DNA of 64,000 bases from AP-15 sp963797115 (GCA_963797115.1 CAWCOH010000007.1:310001-374000), one strand, 5' to 3'. Positions 9,003-20,174 are shown, counted from the stretch's first letter. Numbers and translations are program-made. The notes: a model not told the origin generated them from the letters alone.

Positions 9003-9052
9003 GGCCTCGGCCTCAAAAGTATTGTTGAAATCCGATTTTTTCTGTAGTTGGA

Positions 9053-9407
9053 TTATCTGAGTTCCAATTCGGAGGAGAAAGGAAGGACATTGATCGCTAT
9101 CGGATCGTACTGACGCAAAGTATTCGGCGGCAAACTCCACCTGTTCGTCGCTCGCTGCCCGTACGCAAACCACCGTTTCTCCATTATGGACGAACCTCGC
9201 AAACGTTTCCTGGACATTGCCGAGGATCAGCGGATTCACCGAGAGGGCTTCGAGCTCCGGCGTCGCGGTCGGATGCAACGGCGCTGCCGGTGTCAATACC
9301 TTCAGCGCGATTTGGCTACCGGGCACCCCCTCGGTTCTCAGCCTGTTTCGCGCATCTTCGGCGATGCCGCTCGAGGGGAACAATCCGACCACGAGTTGAG
9401 GGCTCAT
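9053..9407 (-). pseudogene. Conserved hypothetical stress protein, 3' frameshift
   Basis: The uninterrupted frame runs 9407 to 8961, but its last ~45 residues look unnatural. One base shift near 9134 (after VEFAA) gives a natural ending TLRQYDPIAINVLPFSSELE and a stop at 9053. The N-terminal 100 residues (VVGLFPSSGIAEDARNRLRTEGVP...) resemble small alphaproteobacterial proteins of the general-stress-17M type that I have seen beside PRC-barrel genes. If the shift is real, the protein has an altered tail and overlaps the downstream promoter. Function unknown. Confidence 0.55.
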
Positions 9408-9417
9408 CCAGACCTCC

Positions 9418-10028
9418 TTAATCTGACGTTTCGCGGAGCTGGTGCAGCAATGGTATTGGGCGAGGATACCGCGCCGTCGCTTGTGAGAGCCGGTGCGACA
9501 AATCGGCAGCCATTTTGTAATGTTCCTCGATGGTCAGCAGGGCTTTGTCGGCAAACTTCTTCACAGGGCCGTGCCCCAAACTATTTTCTTGGCGAAACAG
9601 CTTTATCGCTTGGTCGTGATCGTCGACCATGACCCACATGTATTGCTGGTCGAATGCCTTCCCGTGCACACTCTGTAGCCGGTCGTGGGTTTTTGATGAT
9701 CTCTGTCGAGCGTCTTCGGGATCTCGACGCCGGCCTCGGTGGCTGTCGTTGTCAACTCAGCATTCGCCGCTGTGTGGTCCCGTGCCATTTTTTCGGTGAA
9801 ATGCTTGACGCCCGGATTTTCTGATTTTTCCGCCATTTTGCTGAGCGTGACCTCGGCCATTCCGCCGGTAGCGGCCGCTCTGATGAAGTTTGTGTTTTGT
9901 TGATCCAACTCCGAAACTTTGGTGGCGGCCAGGCTTGGTGCGGGGTGGGTGTGGCTCATCTGCGCGAATGAGGTGGTTGCGACAAGCAATCCCACGCCAA
10001 TGGCAGTCTTGGTCAAGAGACGAAGCAC
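9418..10028 (-). pseudogene. DUF4142 secreted protein, frameshifted
   Basis: Residues 1-22 are a signal peptide (…GLLVATTSFAQ). The DUF4142 ferritin-like helical domain follows (DQQNTNFIRAAATGGMAEV..., HFTEKMARDHTAAN...). The frame breaks around 9687-9694, where a GGGTTTTT run sits. The second half (LQSVHGKAFDQQYMWVMVDDHDQAI… EHYKMAADL) continues in another frame to 9418. Together they make a normal-length DUF4142 protein. The family is periplasmic and stress-linked. The break is consistent with loss of one base in a homopolymer, so it could be mutation or sequence error. Confidence 0.75.
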
Positions 10029-10061
10029 GGCGGCTCCTCCAAATACGGGATATAGCTTTTC

Positions 10062-10087
10062 AACAGAAGCGAACGTCGCGCAGTTCC
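10062..10087 (-). promoter_or_regulatory. EcfG-like promoter for DUF4142 gene
   Basis: Minus-strand GGAAC, 17 bases, TGTT, 34 bases before the DUF4142 start codon. It has the same spacing and nearly the same start-codon distance as the boxes at 15335 and 23932. Confidence 0.55.
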
Positions 10088-10483
10088 GTCCCCTTGAAAT
10101 TAGCGGAGACGCGGGCGCGTGACACCCTAGGCTCGACCGACGTCACGCCGTATGGCGCAACGCCGGCCTCGCGCGCGCGAGCGAAGAGCGATCAGGATCA
10201 AGTTATTGAGACTCCTCGATTCCACTTACGGAAAACAGCGGAGAGAGCAGGGCAGCAATGTGGATCGGCAACGGTTTCGACATAGGCGACTTCCAGTGAA
10301 ACGGCTGTGGAAAGAACCTAGCATTATACGTTCTCGATATGTTCCCGTCAAGGTGTATGGCGAGGCCGCCAATACCATTAGAGGCTCAAACTGGCATCTC
10401 GCTTATTAGGCAGCGGTCCGCTTTGAGCGTCGGCCCATTGCTGCACGGTCGGGATCGCAGGCAAGTGGCGATATCGGCGCCGC
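10088..10483. other. Intergenic region, nothing recognised
   Basis: About 400 bases between the DUF4142 promoter and the end of the CYTH-CHAD gene. Short open frames exist, but none has coding character, a good ribosome site or a recognisable motif. Confidence 0.5.
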
Positions 10484-12037
10484 CTATCTCCAGAACTTTT
10501 GTAGGTCGGACAATTGCTTGCCTGTCTTCTCGGCCGCCGCCATGCAGATCGCGATTTGCTGATCCTCCTGACCGGCGATAAATCCCATCGCCAGCGCCTC
10601 TACCGTCCGCTTCTTTGAACGCTTTCGCGAGTGTGCAATCGTGGTGGCCAGTCGCTTGTGGACTTCGATATCATTCAGATTGCCGAGTGATCCCTGGAGG
10701 TCCTTTAGGGTCTTGGCGAAGTGTTTGCGTTGAGTGGCTTGCTTTCGGCTGTCGAACAGCCCGGCGAAGAATTCGCAGGCATACCGCAGTTTCTTGACCG
10801 AAATGCGGAGTTTGTGGCGACACAGAGCATCGAGCGCCTCGATGTCTTCAAGCTTTTTCAAGATTTTTTTCGTGCGTTTGGCTAAGTGTTCGGCCGCAAA
10901 TTCGCCCGCTCGTCGATGTCTACGTGCTACCGACAACGGCTCGAAGTTTCTCGACCATCCTCCATTGGCGATCCACAACGCCGTGAGCAGGCCGAGTTCC
11001 CGGTAACGCTCGCTATTGACTGCTGTTTTTCCCTTCTCAAGGGCCGCATCGCGCTTTAATTCGAGATCACGTTTGAGGATCCCGAGCTCAGCGGTGATCG
11101 GGCCCGAGCGATGCATTGGGCCGACTCGCCCCTCGATCAGCACATCGAAATCACGCGCCGGTCCCAACTGGCCGGTGAGCCATTTGAGCTCGGTTTTAAT
11201 TTTTTCGGTCTCCGCGCCGGGTAGTAACTCCTTGAATATCGATATCGCCGCCCGTAGGCGGCGCAAGCCGACGCGCATCTGGTGGATGCCCTCCGTCTCG
11301 CCCTCGCGGACGGCCCTCTCATTGGCTGCAGCATGGTCGAGGCAGGACGATGCGATGGCCTGGAAAGCGGCCGCCGTAGATATCTCGGGATCGAGTTCGA
11401 TCGCGCTGCGGCGAACCGCCTTACCCGCTTGGTCGGCGCTCAGCGCATAGCCGCGCTCCGGCTTCGACTGCGCCGCATAGGCAACGGGAGCCGACTGAGC
11501 TAGTCGCTCGGCGATCGTAGCCAGAGCGGACGGATCGCCGCGCTTCAACTCGATCTCGATCTCGCTGATCGGTTCGCTGGCCTCGCGGGCCTTGATTTGT
11601 CCACGATCGACAGCGAGCTCCAAATCGGCCTCCTCCGAATGAATCGGGAAGGTGGTGCGTTCGACCACGGTCTCGAACACCGACTTTAGCCTGCGCCGCA
11701 ACTTTTTAGTGGCCAAGGGTTCCAGCACGGTGCCCTTTGCGAGCTTCAGATCGGGCGTATCGCCGGCAATTCTCTCTTCCCACTCGTCCCGGCCAAACGC
11801 GCCGCGTGGGCCTTTTTTCAAGGCCTTGATGGTCTGCAGTCGATTTTCGCCGGCATGGCGGACGCGGAGTGTCAGGCCATGCCCGCGAAGCTCGGATTTC
11901 GCCGTATCAAAATACACGGTGACGAGCTTTTCGCATTTCACCGGGCCGTCCGAGACCTCGCTCAGCCACGGCAAGCGTGCGACTTTGTCGATCGCGGATG
12001 GCGGGACCTCCAGCTTCAGTTCGACTTCGCGGCCCAT
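10484..12037 (-). CDS. CYTH and CHAD domain protein
   Basis: 517 residues. Residues 1-200 are a CYTH domain with the diagnostic E-x-E-x-K motif at residues 4-8 (EVELK), the triphosphate-tunnel fold. Residues 220-510 are a CHAD domain, a helical bundle with conserved His and basic residues (GIHQMRVGLRRLRAA; LRISVKKLRYACEFF). CHAD domains bind inorganic polyphosphate, and CYTH-CHAD fusions are associated with polyphosphate granules or short-chain polyphosphate hydrolysis. Intact, 35 bases after the DUF3175 gene and probably cotranscribed with it. Confidence 0.88.
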   Translation of the reverse strand: MGREVELKLEVPPSAIDKVARLPWLSEVSDGPVKCEKLVTVYFDTAKSELRGHGLTLRVRHAGENRLQTIKALKKGPRGAFGRDEWEERIAGDTPDLKLAKGTVLEPLATKKLRRRLKSVFETVVERTTFPIHSEEADLELAVDRGQIKAREASEPISEIEIELKRGDPSALATIAERLAQSAPVAYAAQSKPERGYALSADQAGKAVRRSAIELDPEISTAAAFQAIASSCLDHAAANERAVREGETEGIHQMRVGLRRLRAAISIFKELLPGAETEKIKTELKWLTGQLGPARDFDVLIEGRVGPMHRSGPITAELGILKRDLELKRDAALEKGKTAVNSERYRELGLLTALWIANGGWSRNFEPLSVARRHRRAGEFAAEHLAKRTKKILKKLEDIEALDALCRHKLRISVKKLRYACEFFAGLFDSRKQATQRKHFAKTLKDLQGSLGNLNDIEVHKRLATTIAHSRKRSKKRTVEALAMGFIAGQEDQQIAICMAAAEKTGKQLSDLQKFWR

Positions 12038-12072
12038 AGGCTTAATCCTCCTGCGCTCGTTCCCGAGGGCAC

Positions 12073-12369
12073 CTAGTCCGAAACAGGACGCCCGAACCGG
12101 CGACGCAACTCGGTCTTTGCTGCTTCCAATACGCGTTTTTGCGATGCCGAAAGATTCTTGCCGGCGCGGTTGATGTAGAATGTCAACATCGACATTGCCG
12201 ACCGGAAGGGGCTGGCTTTGCGGCGATGGCTGTGCTCGGCGGAGCGTTTCAGCGAGGCTGCGATACGCTTCGCGCTGCGTGAGTTGAAGATGTCTTCTTG
12301 GAGGTCGAGCGCGTCACTGGTTTCCGTCACTTTGGCCGACCATTTGCGGCCGGGCTGCTGCCTTGCCAT
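12073..12369 (-). CDS. DUF3175 domain protein
   Basis: 98 residues, basic. The pattern WSAKVTETSDALDLQEDIF… SAKRIAASLKRSAE… SPFRSAMSMLTFYINRAGKNL matches DUF3175. Function unknown; these genes are commonly found with stress genes in Rhizobiales. It has an EcfG-like promoter 25 bases upstream and the CYTH-CHAD gene downstream. Confidence 0.8.
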   Translation of the reverse strand: MARQQPGRKWSAKVTETSDALDLQEDIFNSRSAKRIAASLKRSAEHSHRRKASPFRSAMSMLTFYINRAGKNLSASQKRVLEAAKTELRRRFGRPVSD

Positions 12370-12393
12370 CGGTTCTCTCCTTTCTTGCAGGAC

Positions 12394-12419
12394 AACTACC
12401 GCAAACCGGCGTCCGTTCC
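12394..12419 (-). promoter_or_regulatory. EcfG-like promoter for DUF3175 gene
   Basis: Minus-strand GGAAC, 17 bases, AGTT. The -10 box deviates from CGTT by one base; spacing and placement match the other boxes in the window. Confidence 0.4.
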
Positions 12420-12671
12420 AGCGGACGTAACTAATTTCGAGCCGTCAGCACGAGACACCTGATCCGCTGCGATTGGAATAGAGACCCATCGGAAAGCCGC
12501 TCCAAATGTCCACGGAAGTCATTCCAAATCTCTGGTTCGAGATCCGCCCTACCAAACCGAAGTCGAACTGGAGTAGAGCGGGCACCGGCCGCAGAGCGTG
12601 TAATGGCACTCACAGGCTGGTGGCCATCCTGGAGCGCCCCGGCGGCGATGCAATCATTAGATTTCAGCACC

Positions 12672-12697
12672 GGAACCCGGTGAGGCGCGCAAGGGTT
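12672..12697 (+). promoter_or_regulatory. EcfG-like promoter for the envelope stress cluster
   Basis: GGAAC, 17 bases, GGTT, about 60 bases before the ATG at 12759. It would drive the plus-strand cluster of small membrane proteins. Confidence 0.4.
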
Positions 12698-12758
12698 AGC
12701 TCGGTAATCCCGGCGGCAATCTCGCTGGTTGCGCGCCACCTGACACGGGGAATAGGCG

Positions 12759-13206
12759 ATGGAACTCGACGAACTACATGAAGGCGTAAGCCAGCGCTTA
12801 TCGAAGGATCAGCATTTTGAAGGAACGCGCGAGCTGGGCGAGGGCACGACAACGCAGACCCGCGAAAGTGCTACGCAGCAAAGACGGAACACCGCCTTAC
12901 GCATGGGAAGCCTGGCGACAGCTGGCCATCATGCAGCCGGCGACCTGGAGGAGCATTTTCCGCAAGCCGCGCGCTACATCCACGATGCTGCGGGAGGCTT
13001 CGAGCACATCTCGCTTCCTGCGCGACCCAAACCTCGAGGAAGTCGCGGCCTTCATCGGCAATTTGGGTCGCAAACAGCCGGCTGCGGTCATAGCGGGGAT
13101 TTTCCTGGTCGCCGTGGGAGTATCGTGGTTGCTGAACAGCGCTGGCAAGATGTCCGGCCGCACCGCAGTTAATGACCGGGAGAGGGGTGCCTATGGCGTA
13201 CATTGA
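12759..13206 (+). pseudogene. Small single-span membrane protein, frameshifted
   Basis: The N-terminal half is read from ATG 12759 (ELDELHEGVSQRLSKDQHFEG ... AAGDLEEHFPQAARYIHDA). Near 13000-13020 the sensible sequence jumps to another frame (RFLRDPNLEEVAAFIGNLGRK, then hydrophobic PAAVIAGIFLVAVGVSWLL). The composite resembles nutrient-deprivation-induced proteins of Rhizobiales: an amphipathic helix followed by one membrane span near the C-terminus. It is the first gene of the cluster and overlaps the start of the holin-like gene. Confidence 0.55.
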
Positions 13207-13618
13207 GACCAATCGCCCGATATCGGCGATCTTTGTCGATTTGGTGAACCAATTAACGGCGCTGGTGCGAAAGGAAAGCCAACTCGCTCGAGCGGAGATG
13301 TCGGAGAAAATCGGCGAGATCGGCATGGCGCTCGGTCTCGTCGTCGGGGGGGCGGTACTGCTGATCCCGGCCCTAGTGATACTGCTTCAGGCGGCGGTTG
13401 CCGGCTTGGCTGCGACGGGTCTGGCGGTGGGGTGGGCCAGCCTGATAGTGGGCGGAGTGGCACTGGTAATTGGTCTCGCCCTACTCGCCATCGGTGTCAA
13501 TCGTCTGAAAGCAGCGCGACTGGTACCCGACAAAACACTCGAGCAGTTGCAGCGCGATGCTGCTGTAGCCACTCAGCAAGTGAGGAACGACGATGGAATC
13601 CGAGAGCGCGCGGCTTGA
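13193..13618 (+). CDS. Phage holin family / DUF1469-type membrane protein
   Basis: 141 residues from ATG 13193 (preceded by GGGAGAGGGG). The N-terminal amphipathic segment (LVNQLTALVRKESQLARAEM) and two long hydrophobic hairpin helices (about 50-75 and 80-105) match the holin-X/DUF1469 family. In bacteria these are chromosomal membrane proteins of unknown function, usually next to DUF3618 and YihY genes, exactly as here. It overlaps the DUF3618 start by 26 bases, so translation is probably coupled. Confidence 0.75.
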   Translation: MAYIETNRPISAIFVDLVNQLTALVRKESQLARAEMSEKIGEIGMALGLVVGGAVLLIPALVILLQAAVAGLAATGLAVGWASLIVGGVALVIGLALLAIGVNRLKAARLVPDKTLEQLQRDAAVATQQVRNDDGIRERAA

Positions 13619-14228
13619 GCGCGAAGTCGAAGAGACCCGCTGGCAGTTATCAGGAACTCTGGAAGAGTTGCGAGGCCGGATGACCCCCGGAGGAGTAGTC
13701 GATGATGTGATCGACTATACTCGTGACAGCCCGGCAGCCGAATTTCTTCGCAACCTGCGACGGGAAGTCCAGGAGAACCCGCTGCCGCTCGTTCTGATCG
13801 GGATCGGGATCGCTTGGCTCCTGCTTGCGAGCAACCGGACCTCGCGCGCAGCCATCGCCGCCGCGGATACCATGGCAAGTTCAGCAGAGGACATCGGCAC
13901 AGCAACGAGTGCTGTCGTAAGCATGACCGGTGAATGGGGCCAGCAGACGGCGGCGCGCTTGGCGGACCGGGCGAGCGATGTCGTAAGCACCGTCGGCAAA
14001 AGGACAACTGAGCTTGCCGGCCGTGCCAGCGATGCAAGCGACAGCTTGGCCGAAAAGGCCCAATCGGCTTCCGCCATCGCCGTCGCCACGTTCGAGTGGG
14101 CAAAACGGCCGTTTTCCGGCACCTCAAAGGAAGCCGCAGCGCCGGTGAGCAGCGACAACCCCACGGCGAGCGCCATCACTCACAAAGAGGATGCCTACGC
14201 GGCGGAGCCCGCCTATGAGCGTCGATGA
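13593..14228 (+). CDS. DUF3618 membrane protein
   Basis: 211 residues. The conserved N-terminal DUF3618 core (LEREVEETRWQLSGTLEELRGRMTPG) is followed by one membrane span (PLPLVLIGIGIAWLLLA, about 64-80). A long Ala/Ser-rich region follows with repeats of the form (V)STVGKRTTELAGRASDASDS, likely helical or coiled. Function unknown; the family clusters with holin-like and YihY genes. Its stop overlaps the YihY start (ATG at 14215). Confidence 0.8.
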   Translation: MESESARLEREVEETRWQLSGTLEELRGRMTPGGVVDDVIDYTRDSPAAEFLRNLRREVQENPLPLVLIGIGIAWLLLASNRTSRAAIAAADTMASSAEDIGTATSAVVSMTGEWGQQTAARLADRASDVVSTVGKRTTELAGRASDASDSLAEKAQSASAIAVATFEWAKRPFSGTSKEAAAPVSSDNPTASAITHKEDAYAAEPAYERR

Positions 14229-15318
14229 AGCGGCGCGTGAAACTGCCATTGCGACGCAACCCCGGCGCGAGCCATTATGGGCGATCGGGCTGAGCACTTT
14301 GCTGGTCGCTGCTGGAATCGCGCGGCGCCCAGCTAATGCGTGCTCTTGGAGAGAAGGTTGCCTTGACCGCGATAATCGGCGCGGCCGGCTCCCGGATGGT
14401 CCATCCGAGATCCCGGCGCGAGGATGGAAGGATATAGTATTACGCGTTTATAACGGCATCTCGGATGACCGAATCCCGGCCAACGCTGCCGGCGTGACGT
14501 ATTACGCGCTCCTCGCGCTGTTTCCGGGCATTGCGGCTCTAGTTTCGATTTACGGGCTCTTTGCCGACCCCAATACCATCGTCAGCCATGTCGACAGTGT
14601 TGCGGGGTTTGCCCCGGGCGGCGCGATCGACGTCATTCGCGACCAGTTGACCCGCCTCTCCGCGCAGGGTAGCACGACGCTCAGCGTTAGCTTTTTAATT
14701 GGGCTCGCGATTTCAGTCTGGAGCGCCAATTCGGGAATCAAGGCGCTTTTTGATTCACTGAATGTCGTCTATGAGGAAAAGGAAAAACGGACCTTTGTCC
14801 GGCTCAATCTGATCACTTTATGCTTCACGATTGCGACCATTTTTTTCTTGTTGATTGCGCTTGCCTGCATCGTCGCTCTTCCGGTTGCACTCAATTACCT
14901 GCCGCTTTCAGGGGCAACCGGTGTGTTTTTGGAGATTGCTCGGTGGCCGCTTCTGCTGGTGCTTGTCGCGTTTGGCTTGACCCTGATCTACCGGTATGGC
15001 CCGAGCCGCGGCGAACCGCGATGGCCATGGATTACCTGGGGCAGTGTCTTTGCCGCGATTGGGTGGCTCGCTGCTTCGGCATTATTCTCCTGGTACTCGG
15101 CCAATTTGGGAAGTTTCAATAAAACCTACGGCTCGCTCGGGGCCGTTATTGGATTCATGACCTGGATGTGGCTATCGATAATCGTAGTTTTGATCGGCGC
15201 CAAGCTCAACGCCGAAATCGAGCATCAGACTGCACACGATAGCACCACAGGACGGCCGAAACCGCTGGGTAGGCGGGCCGCGAAAATGGCTGGTACAATC
15301 GGATCGGCACAAGCCTGA
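14215..15318 (+). CDS. YihY/BrkB family inner membrane protein
   Basis: 367 residues. From about residue 85 the YihY/virulence factor BrkB domain is clear (GVTYYALLALFPGIAALVSIYG; IRYGPSR-like IYRYGPSR; NKTYGSLGAVIGFMTWMWLS), with six membrane segments. Earlier labels as RNase BN are wrong for this family; actual role unknown, probably transport or envelope function. The start at 14215 overlaps DUF3618. Residues 30-65 look poorly conserved and could hide a compensated double frameshift, but the frame is open throughout. Confidence 0.82.
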   Translation: MSVDEAARETAIATQPRREPLWAIGLSTLLVAAGIARRPANACSWREGCLDRDNRRGRLPDGPSEIPARGWKDIVLRVYNGISDDRIPANAAGVTYYALLALFPGIAALVSIYGLFADPNTIVSHVDSVAGFAPGGAIDVIRDQLTRLSAQGSTTLSVSFLIGLAISVWSANSGIKALFDSLNVVYEEKEKRTFVRLNLITLCFTIATIFFLLIALACIVALPVALNYLPLSGATGVFLEIARWPLLLVLVAFGLTLIYRYGPSRGEPRWPWITWGSVFAAIGWLAASALFSWYSANLGSFNKTYGSLGAVIGFMTWMWLSIIVVLIGAKLNAEIEHQTAHDSTTGRPKPLGRRAAKMAGTIGSAQA

Positions 15319-15334
15319 AGGAGCGGCCGTTAAG

Positions 15335-15360
15335 GGAACAATCGCGTGAACCCGGTTGTT
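15335..15360 (+). promoter_or_regulatory. EcfG-like promoter
   Basis: GGAAC, 17 bases, TGTT, ending 33 bases before the GTG of the 24-residue membrane peptide gene. Spacing to the start codon is almost the same as for the boxes at 10062 and 23932. Confidence 0.55.
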
Positions 15361-15392
15361 TGGCTGGAGAGACGTAACCTCGGGAGGAAATC

Positions 15393-15467
15393 GTGAACGG
15401 CTTGATCTATCTGGTTGGATTGATAGTCGTCATCATGTTCATACTGTCGTTTCTCGGGCTCCGCTGA
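15393..15467 (+). CDS. 24-residue single-span membrane peptide
   Basis: GTG 15393 to TGA 15467 encodes a nearly entirely hydrophobic peptide (NGLIYLVGLIVVIMFILSFL, ending GLR). A strong GGGAGG (15382-15387) precedes the start by 5 bases. The stop overlaps the next start as TGATG, so the two are translationally coupled. Too short for most gene finders. Similar 20-30 residue membrane peptides are known in Bradyrhizobium; function unknown. Confidence 0.6.
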   Translation: MNGLIYLVGLIVVIMFILSFLGLR

Positions 15468-16336
15468 TGCTCACCCCCGGCGAAGCGGCGCACCGCGTAG
15501 AAGCTGCGGCGCTTACTGACGAGATTGCCGTGGACAGCGTCGAAATTAGGACTTCTTTCCTGCAGTGGGGTCCCATCATCGCGGGCGCACTCGTTGCGGC
15601 AGCCCTATCGCTCGTTCTGATCACGTTTGGCTCGGCGATCGGGTTTGGGGTCCTATCTTCTTCTCCGACGTGGCGGGATGCTTCGCCGGCACTGACGGTC
15701 GCTTCGGGAATCTATTTATTGCTGACAGCGCTTGCCAGCTTTGGTCTCGGCGGTTATGTGGCGGGGCGTCTTCGTGAGCGCTGGCATCCGACCGCACATA
15801 GCAATGTGGTCGAGTTCCGAGACGGCATACACGGCGTGTTGTCGTGGGCTATCGCGGCAGTGGTCAGCGGTCTCGTCATTGCAGCGTCAGTTGCCGGGGT
15901 CGCGTCCAAAGCGGTCGAGCCGGCGACCTCTCCCACTGCGACGACCGGCGAACCTTTGATCGCCTATGAGTTGGATCGCTTATTCCGCGCCGAGCGGCAT
16001 CCGCAGCAGGCTGACTTAAACTACAGCCGCGCAGAGGCTGGCCGTATCCTACTTGCCGCCAGCGGCCATGAAGGTATCACACCGGAGGACAGGGCATATC
16101 TCGTGCGGGTAGTTGCGGCCGACACGGGCGCGGCGCCGCCCGATGCGGAACGACGAGTAGACGCCGCGATCACTGCGGCGACCACAGCGGTGCATAAAGC
16201 CCGCCGGAGCGCCGTAATTCTAGGCTTTTGCACGGCCGCCTCGCTTTTGGCCGGAGCCGCTGCGGCTTGGTACGGCGCGTGTGCGGGTGGTCGCCACCGG
16301 GACGAAGTCACCCCACCCTTGAATTGGCGGTGGTAG
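15467..16336 (+). CDS. Multi-span membrane protein of unknown function
   Basis: 289 residues from the ATG in the TGATG overlap with the preceding peptide gene. It has hydrophobic segments at about 28-60, 70-95, 120-145 and 260-285, with a soluble loop between that is rich in Ala, Arg and Glu. I do not recognise a named domain; the arrangement (short N-terminal tail, three spans, periplasmic or cytoplasmic domain, final span) resembles alphaproteobacterial hypothetical membrane proteins found in stress islands. It ends the intact stress cluster before the group II intron. Confidence 0.65.
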   Translation: MLTPGEAAHRVEAAALTDEIAVDSVEIRTSFLQWGPIIAGALVAAALSLVLITFGSAIGFGVLSSSPTWRDASPALTVASGIYLLLTALASFGLGGYVAGRLRERWHPTAHSNVVEFRDGIHGVLSWAIAAVVSGLVIAASVAGVASKAVEPATSPTATTGEPLIAYELDRLFRAERHPQQADLNYSRAEAGRILLAASGHEGITPEDRAYLVRVVAADTGAAPPDAERRVDAAITAATTAVHKARRSAVILGFCTAASLLAGAAAAWYGACAGGRHRDEVTPPLNWRW

Positions 16337-16510
16337 AACGGCGGCAGCGTTCAGGGCGTCAGACTTTCCTCCGATTAGCCCAGTCCGGCAGAAAATCCAA
16401 GGCACCGCCGCCTCGTACTCCATTCCCGCGGCACCTGCCCCAATCGGCAGTGCAACTCAGACGGCCTTTCTGACGTTGCGATATCCCGCAATCTTAGCCC
16501 AGATTTCTCA

Positions 16511-18427
<1,917 letters not shown>

Positions 18428-18507
18428 AAGGGGTAGGTGCACCGGGGCCCTGGATCTGAGAAAATCGTGTTGCATGAATGGTTTGTCTCAGAGGCAGGGG
18501 AAGCCCG

Positions 18508-19943
18508 ATGCGGACGGAGTGTAGCGCGGATTTGTTCGGATTTGCACCGGTTGAAGGGCACGCGGTGGTGGCCGCTTTCGATGGTGGCAGGATGAGCTCG
18601 GAGGCTGGGGCAATGCTGCTGGGTGCAACCGACCGGACGATCGGGTTGGTGGCGCGGTTTGCCGGCTGCTACCGATCACCGCGTAGCCGATCTGGTCGAG
18701 CACACGGTGGCGAGCATGGTTGGTTAGCGGGTGTTCGGGATCGCGCTGGGCGGAGCCTGTCCTCGGGCCGGCCAAAAGGCCGGACCCGTGGGAGGATCTG
18801 ATCGACCACGATCAGTTGCGCCATGACCCGGTGATGGCGGTGCTGGGCGGCAAACTGGCGGCCAAACGGTCGGATTGCGCGCCGCTGGCCGGCAAATCGA
18901 CGCTCAACCGGCTGGAGCTGAGCCGGGCGGAACCCTCGCGCTATCACAAGATCAGTTACGACGCGGCGCTGATCGAGGCCGTGTTTGTCGATCTCTTTCT
19001 CGACGCTCATGCCGTGCCGCCGCCGCAGATCACCCTCGACCTCGACGCCACTGACGACCCGCTGCACGGGCACCAGGAAGGGCGTTTCTTCCACGGCTAC
19101 TACGACAATTATTGCTATCTGCCGCTCTACGTGTTCTGCGGCCGGCACCTGCTGGCGAGCAAATTGCGCCCGGCCAACATCGATGGCAGCGCCGGCAGCA
19201 TCGAGGAGGTGGCGCGGATCGTCACCCAGATCCGCGCCCGCTGGCCGGCGGTGCGCATTCTACTGCGCGCCGATTCAGGCTTTGCTCGCGACGGGCTGAT
19301 GACCTGGTGCGAGACCAACGGCATCGACTTTCTGTTCGGCCTGGCGCGCAAGACCCGACTGGTCGGTGAGATCGAAGCCGAGCTTGCCGCCGCGGCCGAG
19401 CTCGGCCGGAAGACCGGCAAGCCGACCCGCCACTTCCGGGACTTCACCTGGCCGACGCGCGACAGCTGGGGCCGCCCGCGCCGGGTCGTCGCCAAGGCGG
19501 AATGGCTCCCTGGAGCAACACCGGGGACGGGCGAGGCCAACCCGCGCTTTGTCGTCACCTCGCTGTCGCGCGAGGAGCACCAGGCCCGCCACCTCTACGA
19601 GAAGCTCTACTGCGCGCGCGGCGAGATGGAAAACCGCATCAAGGAGTGCCAGCTCGACCTCTATGCCGACCGTACCTCAGCCCAGACGATGCGCGCCAAC
19701 CAGTTGCGGCTGTGGTTCGCCGCAATGGCCTATGTGCTGATCTGCGCCTTGCGCCGCATTGGCCTCGCCCATACCCATTTCGCCCGGGCATCGTGCGGCA
19801 CGATCCGTCTCAAGCTGCTGAAGATCGGCGCCTTGGTGCGCGCCAGCGTGCGTCGCATCAAACTCGCCATGCCGACTGCCTTCCCCTATCGGGCCGAATA
19901 TCACGCCGCGCACGCCGCGCTGAGCGCCGCTGCGACGGCCTAA
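18508..19943 (+). pseudogene. IS1380 family transposase, disrupted
   Basis: The N-terminus (RTECSADLFGFAPVEGHAVV, SEAGAMLLGATDR) is read from ATG 18508. Near 18668 the frame shifts (DHRVADLVEHTVASMVG), and a TAG replaces the expected Gln codon at about 18727. A ~40 bp palindrome-bearing insertion follows (18747-18790), after which the remainder (EDLIDHDQLRHDPVMAVLGG ... to 19943) is one intact frame. It includes the DDE segments LDLDATDDPLHG and LLRADSGF. At least three lesions make it non-functional. Confidence 0.85.
18747..18790. repeat. REP-like palindrome inserted in transposase gene
   Basis: A hairpin of the form GGGCCGGCC-AAAA-GGCCGGACCC interrupts the IS1380 coding frame where the family sequence would run LGYEDLIDHD. 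The flanking motif GCCTGTCCTCGGG is typical of small palindromic repeats scattered in alphaproteobacterial genomes. Insertion into a transposon gene shows it is, or was, mobile. Confidence 0.5.
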
Positions 19944-20174
19944 CGAACCAGACAGCGCTGCTGCCATACCCCCCAGACACCAGCCAGGAACAATGCCCCT
20001 CACGGGACTCTGTAAAAGTTGAAGCCAATCGCTTCAACCCACAACCAGCGCTTTCTTCACGTACTCGCCCCGCCGATGCTGCCCGCCGCTCGAAAATCAA
20101 CCCCATTGTGAGAATTCCGGGTTAGTTTCGAGAGCCTGCAAATTTTAATTGTCTAAGGCCTTCTTTTTTTTGGA

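Larger units (their letters stand above)
18449..20121 (+). mobile_element. IS1380 family element (inactive)
   Basis: A broken IS1380 transposase gene is flanked by CCTGGATCTGAGAAAAT on the left (18449) and its weaker inverted partner ending ATTGTGAGAATTCCGGG on the right (20121). The first bases of the two ends match (CC-GGA-T). I see no target duplication: left flank GGGC, right flank TTAG. The left end lies only ~20 bases from the group II intron. Confidence 0.7.
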
